Of a stretch of 46,552 nt of DNA, positions 33,637 to 43,411 are shown one piece after another. Every line of letters starts with the position of its first letter. Positions within the stretch are counted from its first letter, which is position 1. The stretch is from Methanolinea sp. (lineage in GTDB: Archaea > Halobacteriota > Methanomicrobia > Methanomicrobiales > Methanospirillaceae), in assembly GCA_025453675.1 (NCBI GenBank), contig JALOPW010000015.1, positions 1 through 46,552 on the forward strand. The letters are read 5' to 3'. A program made the position numbers and the translations under genes. The notes beneath the pieces are model-generated. The model searched no databases and was not told the DNA's origin. It saw nothing but the letters and a program-made list of their open reading frames with translations.

Positions 33637-36231
33637 ATGTCGCCGTCTTTGGATCTCCCCAAGAATTACGAGTTTTCGGAGGTGGAACGGCGCTGGCAGA
33701 GCGTCTGGCGCGACGAAGACCATTACTTTGACCCGGCATCCACAAAGCCAAAGTACATCATCGACACCCCGCCTCCCTATCCCACCGGCACTTTTCATAT
33801 CGGGAATGCCTTCAACTGGTGCTATATCGATTTTATCGCCCGGTACCGGAGGATGAGGAATTATAACGTCATGTTCCCCCAGGGCTGGGATTGCCACGGC
33901 CTGCCGACAGAGGTGAAGGTGGAGGAGATCCACGGCATCACCAAGAACGATGTCCCAAGAGAAGAGTTCCGCAGGATGTGCCGGGATCTGACACTCTCCA
34001 ATATCGAGAAGATGCGTCGTACCCTTCGCCGCATGGCCTTCTCTGTCGACTGGAGCCATGAGTACATCACCATGCTCCCTGCCTACTATGGAAAGACCCA
34101 GCTCTCTTTTTTGAAGATGCTGCAGGGCGGCTATATATACCAGAGTGAGCACCCGGTGAACTTCTGTACCAGGTGTGAGACCGCCATCGCCTTTGCTGAG
34201 GTGGCGTATGAGCCACGGGATACCACCCTCAATTACTTCGACTTCGATGGCCTGGAGATCGCCACCACCCGGCCCGAGCTGCTGGCAGCATGCGTCGCGG
34301 TGGCCGTCCATCCCGATGACGACCGTTACCTGGGCATGAGGGGCAGGAGCCTCACCGTCCCACTCTTCGGCTATTCCGTCCCCCTCATCACTGACCAGGC
34401 AGTTGACCCTGCGTTCGGGTCCGGTGCGGTGATGATCTGCACATTCGGGGACAAGCAGGACGTGCACTGGTGGAAGCAGCACAACCTGGACCTCCGGAAA
34501 GCAATCGACCGGCAGGGTCGTATGACCGGAATCGCCGGGAAATATACAGGGATGAAGACCTCCGCGTGCCGGAACGCCATCCTCGACGACATGAAAAGGG
34601 AGCAGATCCTCACCCGCCAGGAACTCCTCGAGCAACGGGTGGGAACCTGCTGGAGGTGCAAGACCCCTATCGAGATCATGAGCGAGCGGCAGTGGTTCGT
34701 GAAGATCACCCCTTCCGCCATCATGGAGGCCGCAAAGGAGATCACCTGGAATCCCGAGCATATGTTCCTGCGTATGGAGAACTGGGTGGAGCAGATGGAG
34801 TGGGACTGGTGCATATCCCGGCAGCGCATCTTCGCCACCCCTATCCCTGTCTGGTTCTGCACCTCCTGCGGGGAGATAGTGCTGCCTGCAGAAGAAGACC
34901 TCCCCATCGATCCCACCACTGACCGGCCTGATCACCCCTGTCCCCGTTGTGGTTCACGGGACTTTTCCGGGGAGGAGGATGTCCTGGATACCTGGATGGA
35001 CTCATCCATATCAGTCCTGAATGTCACAGGCTGGGACGGGGGATCCATTCCCCCGCTCTTCCCGGCCGAACTCCGGCCCCAGGGACACGACATCATCCGC
35101 ACCTGGGCATTCTATACTATCCTCCGGTCTGTGGCCCTCACCGGCTCGCGGCCATGGGACCAGATCCTTATCAACGGCATGGTGCTCGGGGAGGACGGCT
35201 ACAAGATGAGCAAGAGCCGTGGAAATATCATCTCCCCCGAGGAGATCATCGAGAAGTACGGGGCTGATGCGCTGCGCCAGTGGGCAGCCGCCGGTGCTGC
35301 CACAGGGTCAGACATCATGTTCAACTGGAACGATGTCGTTGCCGCATCCCGCTTCCAGACCAAGCTCTGGAACATTGCCCGTTTCGTTCATCTCCAGCTT
35401 GAGCGCCAGGAATATTCCCGTGAAGCGCCGGTGACCGCACTCGCGGACCGCTGGCTGATGGCCCGCCTCTCCGATACGGTGCGGGAGGTGACCGCCGCCA
35501 TGGAGGCCTGCCAGTTTGATCGGGCCCTGAAATCGATCAGGGAATTCTCCTGGGACGTGCTCGCAGACAATTATATCGAACTCGTCAAGGGGCGGCTCTA
35601 TGCACATGACACCAGCCGTGACGGGGCCTGCTGCGCATTGCATGCTGCACTTGACACCCTCTGCCGCCTGATGGCCCCGTTCACCCCCTATTTTGCCGAG
35701 GAGTGTTACTCGTATCTTGACCAGGGGAGCGTACATGCGAGCGGATGGCCGAAGGCTTTCACTGAGGACTCCGAGGTCCGGGCGAATGGCGACCTGCTGG
35801 TCAGAATCGTGGCAGAACTGCGCAGGTATAAACACGAGAAAGGCATGGCCCTCAATGCCCCGCTGGGCAGGGTGGCAATCTTCTCATCCCCCATCACTGA
35901 TGAGAGCGGGGACGCCGCAAGAGCCTTGAATGCCCCGCTGAAATGGCACAGAGAACCCCCTCACCTTGAGAGAGTCCCGGGAGAACTGCAGTTCAACATG
36001 GCGATCATAGGGCCGAGACTCAGGAAGGAGGCAGGCGCGTTCATGAAGGCTGCAAAGGCCCTTCCCCCTGCCCTTCAGGAGAACCCGCCTTCAACTATTG
36101 ACCTGGGGGGGATGGAGATTGCGGTGCCGGAGGGTGCGTTCTTCCTCCAGTACCGCTACCTTGAGGCAGGGGAGCAGGTGGATGTGCTCACCGTCGACGA
36201 CGTGATCGTGACGATTCACACCACTCCCTGA
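33637..36231 (+). CDS. valS: Valyl-tRNA synthetase
   Basis: An 864-residue class I synthetase. HIGH-type motif FHIGNAFNW near residue 52, the large CP1 editing insertion, zinc-type cysteine pairs ([22 protein letters not shown]) in the middle, and KMSKSRGN near residue 525. The tRNA-anticodon domain follows. It charges tRNA-Val and edits threonine. Start [20 protein letters not shown] matches the family. The last 44 nt overlap the convergent tmk gene. Confidence 0.95.
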   Translation: MSPSLDLPKNYEFSEVERRWQSVWRDEDHYFDPASTKPKYIIDTPPPYPTGTFHIGNAFNWCYIDFIARYRRMRNYNVMFPQGWDCHGLPTEVKVEEIHGITKNDVPREEFRRMCRDLTLSNIEKMRRTLRRMAFSVDWSHEYITMLPAYYGKTQLSFLKMLQGGYIYQSEHPVNFCTRCETAIAFAEVAYEPRDTTLNYFDFDGLEIATTRPELLAACVAVAVHPDDDRYLGMRGRSLTVPLFGYSVPLITDQAVDPAFGSGAVMICTFGDKQDVHWWKQHNLDLRKAIDRQGRMTGIAGKYTGMKTSACRNAILDDMKREQILTRQELLEQRVGTCWRCKTPIEIMSERQWFVKITPSAIMEAAKEITWNPEHMFLRMENWVEQMEWDWCISRQRIFATPIPVWFCTSCGEIVLPAEEDLPIDPTTDRPDHPCPRCGSRDFSGEEDVLDTWMDSSISVLNVTGWDGGSIPPLFPAELRPQGHDIIRTWAFYTILRSVALTGSRPWDQILINGMVLGEDGYKMSKSRGNIISPEEIIEKYGADALRQWAAAGAATGSDIMFNWNDVVAASRFQTKLWNIARFVHLQLERQEYSREAPVTALADRWLMARLSDTVREVTAAMEACQFDRALKSIREFSWDVLADNYIELVKGRLYAHDTSRDGACCALHAALDTLCRLMAPFTPYFAEECYSYLDQGSVHASGWPKAFTEDSEVRANGDLLVRIVAELRRYKHEKGMALNAPLGRVAIFSSPITDESGDAARALNAPLKWHREPPHLERVPGELQFNMAIIGPRLRKEAGAFMKAAKALPPALQENPPSTIDLGGMEIAVPEGAFFLQYRYLEAGEQVDVLTVDDVIVTIHTTP

Positions 36232-36808
36232 TCACATGTTCTGCAAAGGAGGCAAGCTCCTCCTCTCCCTTCTCTGCATCCATAACCACGAAGCGTGAGG
36301 GATCTTCTCCGGCCAGGTGCAGGTAGTGTTCCTGGACCCGGGCCAGAAGGGGTGCTTCCTCGAAGTGTTCTTTTTTTCCAGCCTTTATTTTTCGCGATAG
36401 CGCCACTTCCACAGGGAGGACGAGGAGAAGGGTATGGTCTGGGGGAATGGTCCATCCATCATGCACAGCCCGCAGCCAGGCCAGCGGATCGGGGAGTATC
36501 CCCTCAAGTGTTGCCCACTGGTAGGCGTATCTGCTGTCAGTGTACCGGTCGGAGATGACAGGAGCGCCTCTCGCGAGCGCAGGTCGTATCACCGTCTCCA
36601 GATGGGCGGCGTGATCCGCGGCAAAGAGGAGAGCCTCAGTCACGGGGTCAACCTCCTCGGCAATGGCTCTTCGCACCTGTTCCCCGATCCAGGTGGACCC
36701 GGGCTCCCTGGTAAAGACCGGCCTGAGATCTGAAAGCGTGTGCTTGAGGGAGGCAAAGAGGGTACTCTTGCCGCTGCCGTCAATCCCCTCCAGGGTTATC
36801 AGGACCAT
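36188..36808 (-). CDS. tmk: Thymidylate kinase
   Basis: A 206-residue enzyme that phosphorylates dTMP to dTDP. P-loop [13 protein letters not shown] (residues about 6-18), [14 protein letters not shown] (DRx/REP region), [13 protein letters not shown], and a short lid ([12 protein letters not shown]). It overlaps valS by 44 nt at the 3' end and the upstream HisA/F-like gene by 10 nt, so it is probably co-expressed with the latter. Confidence 0.93.
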   Translation of the reverse strand: MVLITLEGIDGSGKSTLFASLKHTLSDLRPVFTREPGSTWIGEQVRRAIAEEVDPVTEALLFAADHAAHLETVIRPALARGAPVISDRYTDSRYAYQWATLEGILPDPLAWLRAVHDGWTIPPDHTLLLVLPVEVALSRKIKAGKKEHFEEAPLLARVQEHYLHLAGEDPSRFVVMDAEKGEEELASFAEHVIREWCESSRSRRRR

Positions 36809-37470
36809 CTGCCCCTCCGGACGTTTTCCAGTGGTATGGCACCCCGGTGGAGAGCGGTAGCCACGATTGCACCGTCAAATCCCAGTTCTGCAAGCCTGTC
36901 CAGGTCATCTGGACTGCCTACTCCTCCCCCATACAGGAGTGGCTTCTCATATACCTCGCGGAAGCCAGCAAGAGAGGGGGAGAGAAACCCCCCGCCCGTA
37001 CCCACCGCCCCTACGTTGAGAAGAATAGCCCCCTGAAAACTCCATTGCCGGGCTTTTTTAAGGAGGATAAGGGGTTCCTCACCCGAGGGGATGACGCGCC
37101 CGTTGCGCACGTCCAGACTCACATATCCTCCCGGGTAGGAAGAGAGGTCGGCCTGTGTGGTCTCGGTCGCGGCAATGTCTGTGATGCCCCGCTGGTTGAG
37201 GTAGTCGGCCGGGCCATGGCAGCCCCTGTCCAGATAACAGGTGCTCACCAGGGCACTGCAGGCGATAGCCTCGGCCCGGTGGTCCCCGATCCCCATGATC
37301 CGGTCCAGATCGGCGATATAGAGGTGCCTGGGGGAGAGGGCTCTGAGGTATCCTTCAGGGTCTGCAGTTGGCGAGAGGCCCCATGTGAGCGGGCGGTAGG
37401 TGTCCCGGTTCCCTGATGATCCATGCACCACCTGCCCGGCCTTCAAATCCACGGCCAAAATCAAATCCAT
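36799..37470 (-). CDS. HisA/HisF-related TIM-barrel protein
   Basis: A 223-residue (beta-alpha)8 protein of the archaeal hisA/hisF-related group. MDLILAVDLKAGQVVHG resembles the HisA N-terminus; LYIADLDRIMG gives the first aspartate and SLDVRNGRVIP the second-half motif; LLYGGGVGSPDDL and GAIVATALHRG match the phosphate-binding loops. The group lies near methanofuran or cofactor genes in methanogens. Its reaction is unknown. It is divergent from mfnB, with 43 bp between the starts. Confidence 0.85.
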   Translation of the reverse strand: MDLILAVDLKAGQVVHGSSGNRDTYRPLTWGLSPTADPEGYLRALSPRHLYIADLDRIMGIGDHRAEAIACSALVSTCYLDRGCHGPADYLNQRGITDIAATETTQADLSSYPGGYVSLDVRNGRVIPSGEEPLILLKKARQWSFQGAILLNVGAVGTGGGFLSPSLAGFREVYEKPLLYGGGVGSPDDLDRLAELGFDGAIVATALHRGAIPLENVRRGRWS

Positions 37471-37513
37471 GCTATAGCGCAATCACTATTAGCCAGCAGG
37501 ATCATTAAATCCT

Positions 37514-38200
37514 ATGCAATTATTGGTCAGCCCGAGGGACATTGAGGATGCCAGACGTTCTCTTGCCGCTGATATCGTGGACGTGAAGAAACCGTCCGAA
37601 GGATCTCTGGGAGCAAATTTCCCCTGGGTGGTGCGGAGCATCAAGGGCATTTCTGTAAAACCAGTCAGTGCCGCTATCGGGGATTTCGATTTTCGCCCGG
37701 GTGGAGCGGCCATGGCCGCATATGGGGCTGCATGCGCAGGGGCTGACTTTGTGAAGGTGGGGCTGATGTTCGATGGATCGGGGAGGGCCAGGGAGCTGAT
37801 CCAGGCAGTGGTCAGAGCCGTCAAGGAAGAGTTCCCCGAGAAGAAAGTGGTGATTGCCAGCTACTCGGATTACCGGCGGCTGGGAAGCATCTCGCCTTTC
37901 TCCATGTCACCACTGGCCGCGGAGGCAGGAGCTGATGTGGCGATGGTGGACACGGGGATAAAGGACGGACGAAGCACGTTTGAATTCATGAACGAAGAGT
38001 CGCTTGTGGAGTTTTGCACCACGAACCAGGAGAGGGGGTTGAAGACTGCCATCGCCGGTTCCCTCAAGTTTGAAGATATCCCTGCCCTCAAGAGGATTGG
38101 TCCCGATATCATCGGTGTCCGGGGGATGGTCTGCGGGGGAGACCGAAATTGCGGCATCCAGGAAGAACTGGTGGACCGGCTGGTCAGGATGGTGCATTAA
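37514..38200 (+). CDS. mfnB: (5-formylfuran-3-yl)methyl phosphate synthase
   Basis: A 228-residue TIM-barrel enzyme formerly called DUF556. Motifs include LLVSPRDIEDARRSL, IVDVKKPSEGSLGANFPWV (the catalytic lysine region), FDFRPGGAAMAAYGAA, GADFVKVGLMFDG, GADVAMVDTGIKDGRS and VRGMVCGGDR. It joins two glyceraldehyde-3-phosphates to the furan core of methanofuran, the C1 carrier for the first step of methanogenesis. This gene is the clearest methanogen marker in the window. guaB follows by 2 nt. Confidence 0.94.
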   Translation: MQLLVSPRDIEDARRSLAADIVDVKKPSEGSLGANFPWVVRSIKGISVKPVSAAIGDFDFRPGGAAMAAYGAACAGADFVKVGLMFDGSGRARELIQAVVRAVKEEFPEKKVVIASYSDYRRLGSISPFSMSPLAAEAGADVAMVDTGIKDGRSTFEFMNEESLVEFCTTNQERGLKTAIAGSLKFEDIPALKRIGPDIIGVRGMVCGGDRNCGIQEELVDRLVRMVH

Positions 38201-38202
38201 CC

Positions 38203-39669
38203 ATGTTCCGGGAGAAGCTTGAAGCCCCCCTGGCCCTGACCTTCGACGACGTCCTCCTCATTCCTGCCCCCTCCCTGATAGAGCCGAATGAAGCAGATAT
38301 CCAAAGCCGGTTCTCCCGCAATATCCCCCTGAACATGCCGCTCGTGAGTGCTGCCATGGACACGGTGACAGAATCTGCGATGGCAATGGCACTCGCCCGC
38401 GAGGGGGGGATAGGGGTGATCCACCGGAACATGTCCCCCGAACAGGAGATCGAGGAGGTGCACCGGGTAAAGCGGGCAGAGGAGCTGATAGAACGGAATG
38501 TCCTCTCCGTGAACCCCGGAACCAGCGTTTCGGATGTAGAGCGCCTGATGATGGAACATGGCATCGGGGGGGTGCCGGTACTCGAAGACGGAAAGATCGT
38601 GGGGATCGTCAGCCGGAGAGATGTCCGGGCGATAGCCTCCCGCCGGGGCTCCGAGAGCGTGCAGGCCATCATGACCAGGCAACCCATCACTGCCAGCGAG
38701 GATATCTCGATGGAACAGGCGCTCGAGATCATGTACACCAACAAGGTGGAGCGGCTACCGGTAGTGGACTTGGAAGGTCACCTGATAGGGATCATCACCA
38801 TGCAGGACATCCTGGAGAAACGCCAGTACCCGAATGCCATCCGGGATACAAAGAAGAAACTCAGGGTCGCAGCAGCGGTCGGACCTTTTGATATCGATCG
38901 CGCCAACCGCCTGGACGAGGCCGGGGTCGATGCCCTGATAGTTGACTGCGCCCATGGCCATAACCTCAACGTCGTGAAATCTATCCGGGATATCAAGGGA
39001 AGTGTGAAGGCGGACGTGGTGGCCGGGAATATAGCCACCAGGGAGGCGGCCCAGGACCTCATCGATACCGTCGACGGGTTGAAAGTGGGCATCGGCCCGG
39101 GATCCATCTGCACCACAAGGATCGTTGCCGGGGTGGGCGTACCCCAGATCACCGCGATCGCGAACGTTGCGGATGTGACACGGGGGACCGGTATCCCGGT
39201 CATCGCAGACGGAGGTATTCGCTACAGTGGTGATGTGGCCAAGGCAATCGCTGCTGGTGCAGACTGCGTGATGATCGGGAGCCTCTTTGCGGGTACCGAT
39301 GAGTCGCCGGGGAGGGTGATCACCATGAAAGGACGTCGTTACAAGCAGTACCGAGGCATGGGATCGCTCGGCGTGATGAGCGGCGGGATCTCGAGCGACC
39401 GCTACTTCCAGAAGAAGGAGATCGGGAAGACCAAGTTTGTCCCTGAAGGAGTAGAAGGAGTGACACCATATGTCGGCACTGTCTCCGACGTGGTCTACCA
39501 GCTTGTCGGAGGCCTGAAATCCGCCATGGGATACACGGGGTCCCGGACTATCAAGGAGATGCATGAGAAGACAAGGTTTGTGTGCATCACCGCTGCAGGG
39601 CATACTGAGAGCCACCCCCACAATATCATGATCACCGACGAGGCTCCCAATTACCGGATCTCGGATTGA
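38203..39669 (+). CDS. guaB: IMP dehydrogenase
   Basis: A 488-residue enzyme that oxidises IMP to XMP, the first committed step of GMP synthesis. TIM barrel with [13 protein letters not shown], a CBS pair insert (about residues 95-210), the catalytic cysteine loop [33 protein letters not shown], and the flap region [15 protein letters not shown]. Start ATG 38203, 2 nt after the mfnB stop. A longer in-frame ORF from 38149 overlaps mfnB and is not used. A T8 run follows the stop. Confidence 0.95.
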   Translation: MFREKLEAPLALTFDDVLLIPAPSLIEPNEADIQSRFSRNIPLNMPLVSAAMDTVTESAMAMALAREGGIGVIHRNMSPEQEIEEVHRVKRAEELIERNVLSVNPGTSVSDVERLMMEHGIGGVPVLEDGKIVGIVSRRDVRAIASRRGSESVQAIMTRQPITASEDISMEQALEIMYTNKVERLPVVDLEGHLIGIITMQDILEKRQYPNAIRDTKKKLRVAAAVGPFDIDRANRLDEAGVDALIVDCAHGHNLNVVKSIRDIKGSVKADVVAGNIATREAAQDLIDTVDGLKVGIGPGSICTTRIVAGVGVPQITAIANVADVTRGTGIPVIADGGIRYSGDVAKAIAAGADCVMIGSLFAGTDESPGRVITMKGRRYKQYRGMGSLGVMSGGISSDRYFQKKEIGKTKFVPEGVEGVTPYVGTVSDVVYQLVGGLKSAMGYTGSRTIKEMHEKTRFVCITAAGHTESHPHNIMITDEAPNYRISD

Positions 39670-39702
39670 ACATCCTATCCTCTTTCGATCTGAAAAATAC
39701 TG

Positions 39703-39710
39703 TTTTTTTT
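39703..39710 (+). terminator. T-run terminator after guaB
   Basis: Eight T residues about 34 nt after the guaB stop, typical of archaeal intrinsic termination. It ends the mfnB-guaB unit before the independently promoted regulator gene. Confidence 0.5.
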
Positions 39711-39736
39711 GCGGCGTTATGAGGGGCCAAACCACT

Positions 39737-39749
39737 AAATTATATATAC
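39737..39749 (+). promoter_or_regulatory. TATA box of the regulator/Hsp20-like operon
   Basis: TAAATTATATATA lies about 26-38 nt before the ATG at 39775. Initiation about 25 nt downstream would leave a leader of only a few nucleotides, so the first gene is probably leaderless; no Shine-Dalgarno is seen. Confidence 0.6.
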
Positions 39750-39774
39750 AGCAAAGACTAACATAAAGTAATCA

Positions 39775-40392
39775 ATGCTGGATCAGGTAGAGGTCGCCAG
39801 AATCCTCGATATTTTGGGAAACCGGAACAGGCGTCGGATCATCGAGCTGCTCAGGCAGAAACCGTGCTTCGTCACCGAGATATCCGACCGCCTGGTGCTC
39901 TCCCCAAAAGCGGTAATAGAGCACCTCCAGCTAATGGAACGCGAGGAGATCCTCTCTTTTCGCCTGGACGAACGGCGGCGGAAGTACTACTTTCTCGCAA
40001 ATGATATCGATGTGATGGTCAGGCTGCTCCGGCAGGAGCAGATCACCCTGGTGATGAGGGACAATTCCCACCGGCTCCGCTCCTCACTCGCCCGCCTCCA
40101 GAAGATGGTGGAGTCAAGGGAAGAGATGGCAGAGAGCCTGAAGAACCTGGAGAAGGATATCGACCAGCAGATCAAGGAGATTATCTCTTTTGGCCATGAC
40201 GTGCTGGAGAATGAGACACAGATAGATCTCCTCATCAGCCTGGCGCATTGCAGCCTCACGCTCCAGGAGCTCTCCGAGCTCGTGGAGGCTCCAAGAGATG
40301 CCGTATCCGATAGTCTTGAGAGGCTGCGGAAGAAACAGATTGTCGAGCGGGAAGGGGAGACCTACCGTCTCTGTGATGCTCATGCCCAGTAG
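39775..40392 (+). CDS. ArsR-like winged-helix transcriptional regulator
   Basis: A 205-residue protein. The N-terminal wHTH (VARILDILGNRNRRRIIELL, VTEISDRLVLSPKAVIEHLQ, then a basic wing RRRKYYFL) is followed by a long coiled coil (SSLARLQKMVESREEMAESLKN) and a second short wHTH-like C-terminal segment (LTLQELSELVEAPRDAVSDS). Dimeric DNA binding is expected. It overlaps the next gene, an Hsp20-like protein, by 11 nt. That stable pairing in methanogens suggests it controls or responds to the chaperone; the signal is unknown. Confidence 0.86.
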   Translation: MLDQVEVARILDILGNRNRRRIIELLRQKPCFVTEISDRLVLSPKAVIEHLQLMEREEILSFRLDERRRKYYFLANDIDVMVRLLRQEQITLVMRDNSHRLRSSLARLQKMVESREEMAESLKNLEKDIDQQIKEIISFGHDVLENETQIDLLISLAHCSLTLQELSELVEAPRDAVSDSLERLRKKQIVEREGETYRLCDAHAQ

Positions 40393-40822
40393 AGAGAATC
40401 CCTACGATGAGTTCATCAGGAACCTCGCGAGGATGGTGGAGGACCTGCTGAAGAACATGCCCCAGGATGAGACCCCTCATATCATAGGCTGCACCATTAT
40501 CACAGGAAACGGACCAAATCCACCCCCCTTTCTCTTCAATACCGGCCAACAGGAGGAGGAGGAGATCAGCTTCGAGGTGATCGATGCGCCCGACCGGGTC
40601 TTTGTGACTGCAAGGCTCCCGGTCAACCTGCAATCAGCACCGTATGCGGATATTACCCCGGATTCCCTGCATATCGTGGTAAACGAGAGAAGGACCAAGG
40701 TGCAGCTCCCATGCCGCGTGGATGTGATCCACAGCTTCTACCAGGTCCGTCACGGCGTGATCGATATTATCCTGAAGAAGAAGCCGGTGAATGCAGCAAG
40801 TGCTGGCATTGGGAGCGGGTAA
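40382..40822 (+). CDS. Hsp20-like (alpha-crystallin/CS-fold) protein
   Basis: A 146-residue protein. The N-terminal helix (NPYDEFIRNLARMVEDLLKN) is followed by a linker, then a small beta domain (ISFEVIDAPDRVFVTARLPV, ITPDSLHIVVNERRTKVQLP, GVIDIILKKKPVN) like the alpha-crystallin or GvpH fold. It lacks the A-x-x-x-n-G-v-L core of typical Hsp20. ATG 40382 has GTGA five bases upstream, inside the end of the regulator gene, so it is translationally coupled. Confidence 0.8.
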   Translation: MPSRENPYDEFIRNLARMVEDLLKNMPQDETPHIIGCTIITGNGPNPPPFLFNTGQQEEEEISFEVIDAPDRVFVTARLPVNLQSAPYADITPDSLHIVVNERRTKVQLPCRVDVIHSFYQVRHGVIDIILKKKPVNAASAGIGSG

Positions 40823-40842
40823 GAGACCGGTGGACCCTCTTT

Positions 40843-40914
40843 TTGGTATAAAAACCACATCCGCGGTTTTCATCAGTGGGGGCTTGTGACCCGACAGTCT
40901 GATGTGCGTTTCAT
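40843..40914 (-). repeat. Dispersed hairpin repeat, copy B
   Basis: The minus strand here matches copy A at 6659-6729 over 71-72 nt with about nine differences. It again ends in a near-palindrome (ATGAAAACCGC / GTGGTTTTTAT). It is 20 nt after the Hsp20-like stop and 44 nt from the nrdD stop, that is, between two converging genes. The hairpin is conserved by paired changes only in part (one arm G, other T), so it is slightly eroded relative to copy A. Confidence 0.75.
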
Positions 40915-40946
40915 TCAAATTCCCTTCTGATCCAATGTGCGCAGAG

Positions 40947-40954
40947 AAAAAAAA
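40947..40954 (-). terminator. T-run terminator immediately after nrdD
   Basis: Eight A residues on the plus strand, hence T8 in the nrdD transcript, only 4 nt after the TAA stop. This argues that the short nrdD is a settled gene end and not an assembly break within coding sequence. Confidence 0.5.
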
Positions 40955-40958
40955 GAAT

Positions 40959-43142
40959 TTACGCCTGAATCCTTCCCGCGCTGGACACCCACTCCGAGAT
41001 CCGGTTCTTGTCTTCACGTAACTCCTTGAACTGGTGGAGGGACACGGTGAGATCGCGGGTGAAGGCAAAGTACCCTATCTGGGTGGTTTTGCAGAGGTTC
41101 ATGGCCATCTCCATCAGGCCTCGCGGGTCAGGCCTCGACTCGCCGAGCCAGATGTGGAAGATATTTCCACCGTCGACGATGGGAAAGAAGACATGTTCGA
41201 TGGCCATCCTTTGTGCCATGGTCACATTGGCCCCCGGGGCGACGTGGGTCCCGTTGGTGTAGTAGATGGGGAGATCCCTGGTGGTGCCGAGCTCGGGGAG
41301 GGCTTTTTCAAGGTTCCCTTTTATCACTTTCATGGCCCCGTCGCGGTACTCCTTGTTGAGGAGATCGGCGACCGAAAAACGCTGCCCGGTGGTCTCTGCC
41401 GGGGTCCGGGCAAGCGCAATGGTCATGTGGTGACGTTTTGAGAGCTCGCGGGTGTAGAGCTCCATCTTGGTCATCGCAAGCACTGCCAGGGTGAAGGCCT
41501 CCTTCGACTCGTGCAGTTGGGACCCGATATGGTGCTGGACCATCTCGTTCACCCCCACCACCCCGATGGTATATACTAGCCCGTCCAGGTCAACGGCAAC
41601 CGATCCCCGCTCCCCGGTAGCGGGGTCTCGCGGCCGCTGCATGGCAAACGGCATCCTCCCCTGGGACCGGATGGTCTCAAGCCACCGCCTCTTGATTCTG
41701 AAGACCTCCACGCACATGTCCATGAGTGCCCGGAGCTCGGCAAAGAGCCGTTCGTTGTCCCCTTCGGCCCTGTATGCAGCACGCGGGCAGTTGAGGGAGA
41801 CCACCTGCCAGGACCCCATGGAGAAGTGCTTGCCATCCTTGAAGTATAGTTTTTCGTCGAACTCGGAATCCTGGTCTGCAACTGCTGAGAACTGGTAGGC
41901 ACAGCACTGGTAGCAGGAGATTCCCTTGCCGGCACCCCTATAGGCAGGTATCTGGTTGTCGTAATAGGGAGTACCGAACTTCGAGGCCAGCTCGAATGTG
42001 AGGAGGTAGAGGTCCTGGTAGGTGGGAAGGTCCGGGTGCGCATCGTTGAAGGCCTGGTCCTCTTTTAAAAACTCAGGCTCGATGCTGATCTCCGGTTTCG
42101 GGAAGCTGAAAGGTTTTCCCCAGGCATCTCCCTCCATCATAACCTCCATCAGCGCCTTGAAGAGGAGCCGCACCTCACGTTCCAGCTCGCCATAGGTGCG
42201 CCGGGGCCCGGACGCCCCGTCCCATACCTTCCCCCGGAACACGCAGGGCTTGTCTTTCCAGAGGGATGGCACCCCTGGGCTGAGCTGCACCGATGAGAAC
42301 ACGAGCTGCCCCCCGCGGGCCACCATCATCTGGGTCATCTCGTAGACAAACATCTGCATGAGCTGCTTGATCTCCCCGTAGTCCATCCCCTCGAAGTAGG
42401 GAGAAAGGAACGTGAGGAAGTTGTAATACCCCTGCCCACCGGCGAAATTGGTCTGGGCGCTCCCCAGCGCCTTGACCGCGTGCAGCACTGCCACCTCCGC
42501 CCTCCTGGCAGGCCCTGCCACCGATGCCTTGGTGCCGTTCCCATCAGGCATCAGGCCGTAGTAAAAGAAGTAGCGGAGGTCCCAATCCTGGCAAAAAGGT
42601 CTTGTTCCAAAGTATTCCAGATCGTGGATGTGAATGTCCCCGGAGAGGTGGTGGTCCGCAAGGTGGGGGGGCAGTTGCAGAAGGTATTGCTCTTTGCTGA
42701 TCTTGTCAGCCTTCTTTTTATGGGAGGTCTCTGCATTCTCCTGGAGGTTGGCATTGTCCTTGGCCTCGAATCCCCGGCCGACATCGATCAGGTGCGCATC
42801 AAAGACCGGTGTCCCCACCCTGGTGCAGACATTCCGGTATTGCACCATCCCCCTCTCCAGGAGGGTGATGTTCATGATCTCCCGGATGAGGGGTCCGCTC
42901 AGGGTGCGAAGCTCCATGGACTTGATCCTCTCCTCCACAAGCTTTGCGATCTCCTGGGCCACCTCCTCTGACGCGCTCTCGTACCCGTAGAACGTGGAGA
43001 CGAGCTTCGTCTCCTCCACAATCTGGCGCACAATCCTTTGCCGGTCCCACTCCAGGATATGCCCGTCCGAGGTCCTGACAGGGGGCATGCTGGGGATGAA
43101 TATCCCATCAAGAGTGGACTGGCGCGTATCCCGGGTGGGCAT
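40959..43142 (-). CDS. nrdD: Class III anaerobic ribonucleoside-triphosphate reductase lacking the C-terminal glycyl-radical segment
   Basis: A 727-residue protein that begins with an ATP-cone (VRTSDGHILEWDRQRIVRQI, about residues 20-110) and continues with NrdD barrel motifs: GDIHIHDLEYFGTRPFCQ, SAQTNFAGGQG, SPGVPSLW, SCYQCCAYQ, NCPRAAYRA, and near the end TTQIGYFAFTRDLTVSLHQF. Class III enzymes normally end with a zinc-binding CxxC pair and a glycyl-radical motif of the RVxGY type. Here the chain stops GRIQA with neither. It is coupled to an upstream redoxin gene (TAATG). The reductase makes dNTPs without oxygen; how this version forms a radical is unclear. Confidence 0.88.
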   Translation of the reverse strand: MPTRDTRQSTLDGIFIPSMPPVRTSDGHILEWDRQRIVRQIVEETKLVSTFYGYESASEEVAQEIAKLVEERIKSMELRTLSGPLIREIMNITLLERGMVQYRNVCTRVGTPVFDAHLIDVGRGFEAKDNANLQENAETSHKKKADKISKEQYLLQLPPHLADHHLSGDIHIHDLEYFGTRPFCQDWDLRYFFYYGLMPDGNGTKASVAGPARRAEVAVLHAVKALGSAQTNFAGGQGYYNFLTFLSPYFEGMDYGEIKQLMQMFVYEMTQMMVARGGQLVFSSVQLSPGVPSLWKDKPCVFRGKVWDGASGPRRTYGELEREVRLLFKALMEVMMEGDAWGKPFSFPKPEISIEPEFLKEDQAFNDAHPDLPTYQDLYLLTFELASKFGTPYYDNQIPAYRGAGKGISCYQCCAYQFSAVADQDSEFDEKLYFKDGKHFSMGSWQVVSLNCPRAAYRAEGDNERLFAELRALMDMCVEVFRIKRRWLETIRSQGRMPFAMQRPRDPATGERGSVAVDLDGLVYTIGVVGVNEMVQHHIGSQLHESKEAFTLAVLAMTKMELYTRELSKRHHMTIALARTPAETTGQRFSVADLLNKEYRDGAMKVIKGNLEKALPELGTTRDLPIYYTNGTHVAPGANVTMAQRMAIEHVFFPIVDGGNIFHIWLGESRPDPRGLMEMAMNLCKTTQIGYFAFTRDLTVSLHQFKELREDKNRISEWVSSAGRIQA

Positions 43143-43411
43143 TATGTACCCTCGAGAAAATGGAGGACCTTCTCTTCCTGGAGTGCACCCGCAGCGAACA
43201 TATCGGCAGAGGTGAGAAACCTGGCGGCCTGCTGGAGGACCGGGGCCTCGGTGACGAAAATGCCGTTGATACGCAGTTCTGTGAGCGATTCTGCGGTGGA
43301 AAGATCCCGCTCCTGGAATGGCATGGCCTTCTGCCTGAGGTAGTGCTTCAGGGTATCGCAGTTCGGACAGAATTCCAGTGTATATACAATTAGGTCGTTG
43401 GTTGTGCTCAA
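43142..43411 (-). CDS. Glutaredoxin/NrdH-like redoxin
   Basis: About 89 residues of thioredoxin-fold protein. Active site CPNC in LIVYTLEFCPNCDTLKHYL (residues about 7-25), then GIFVTEAPVLQQ in the cis-proline position. The stop overlaps the nrdD start as TAATG, so it is almost certainly the reductase's electron donor; methanogen class III enzymes are known to use such redoxins rather than formate. The start is taken as TTG 43411 (GGGGGG-rich stretch upstream); the upstream AT-rich in-frame extension to 43525 looks like promoter. Confidence 0.8.
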   Translation of the reverse strand: MSTTNDLIVYTLEFCPNCDTLKHYLRQKAMPFQERDLSTAESLTELRINGIFVTEAPVLQQAARFLTSADMFAAGALQEEKVLHFLEGT

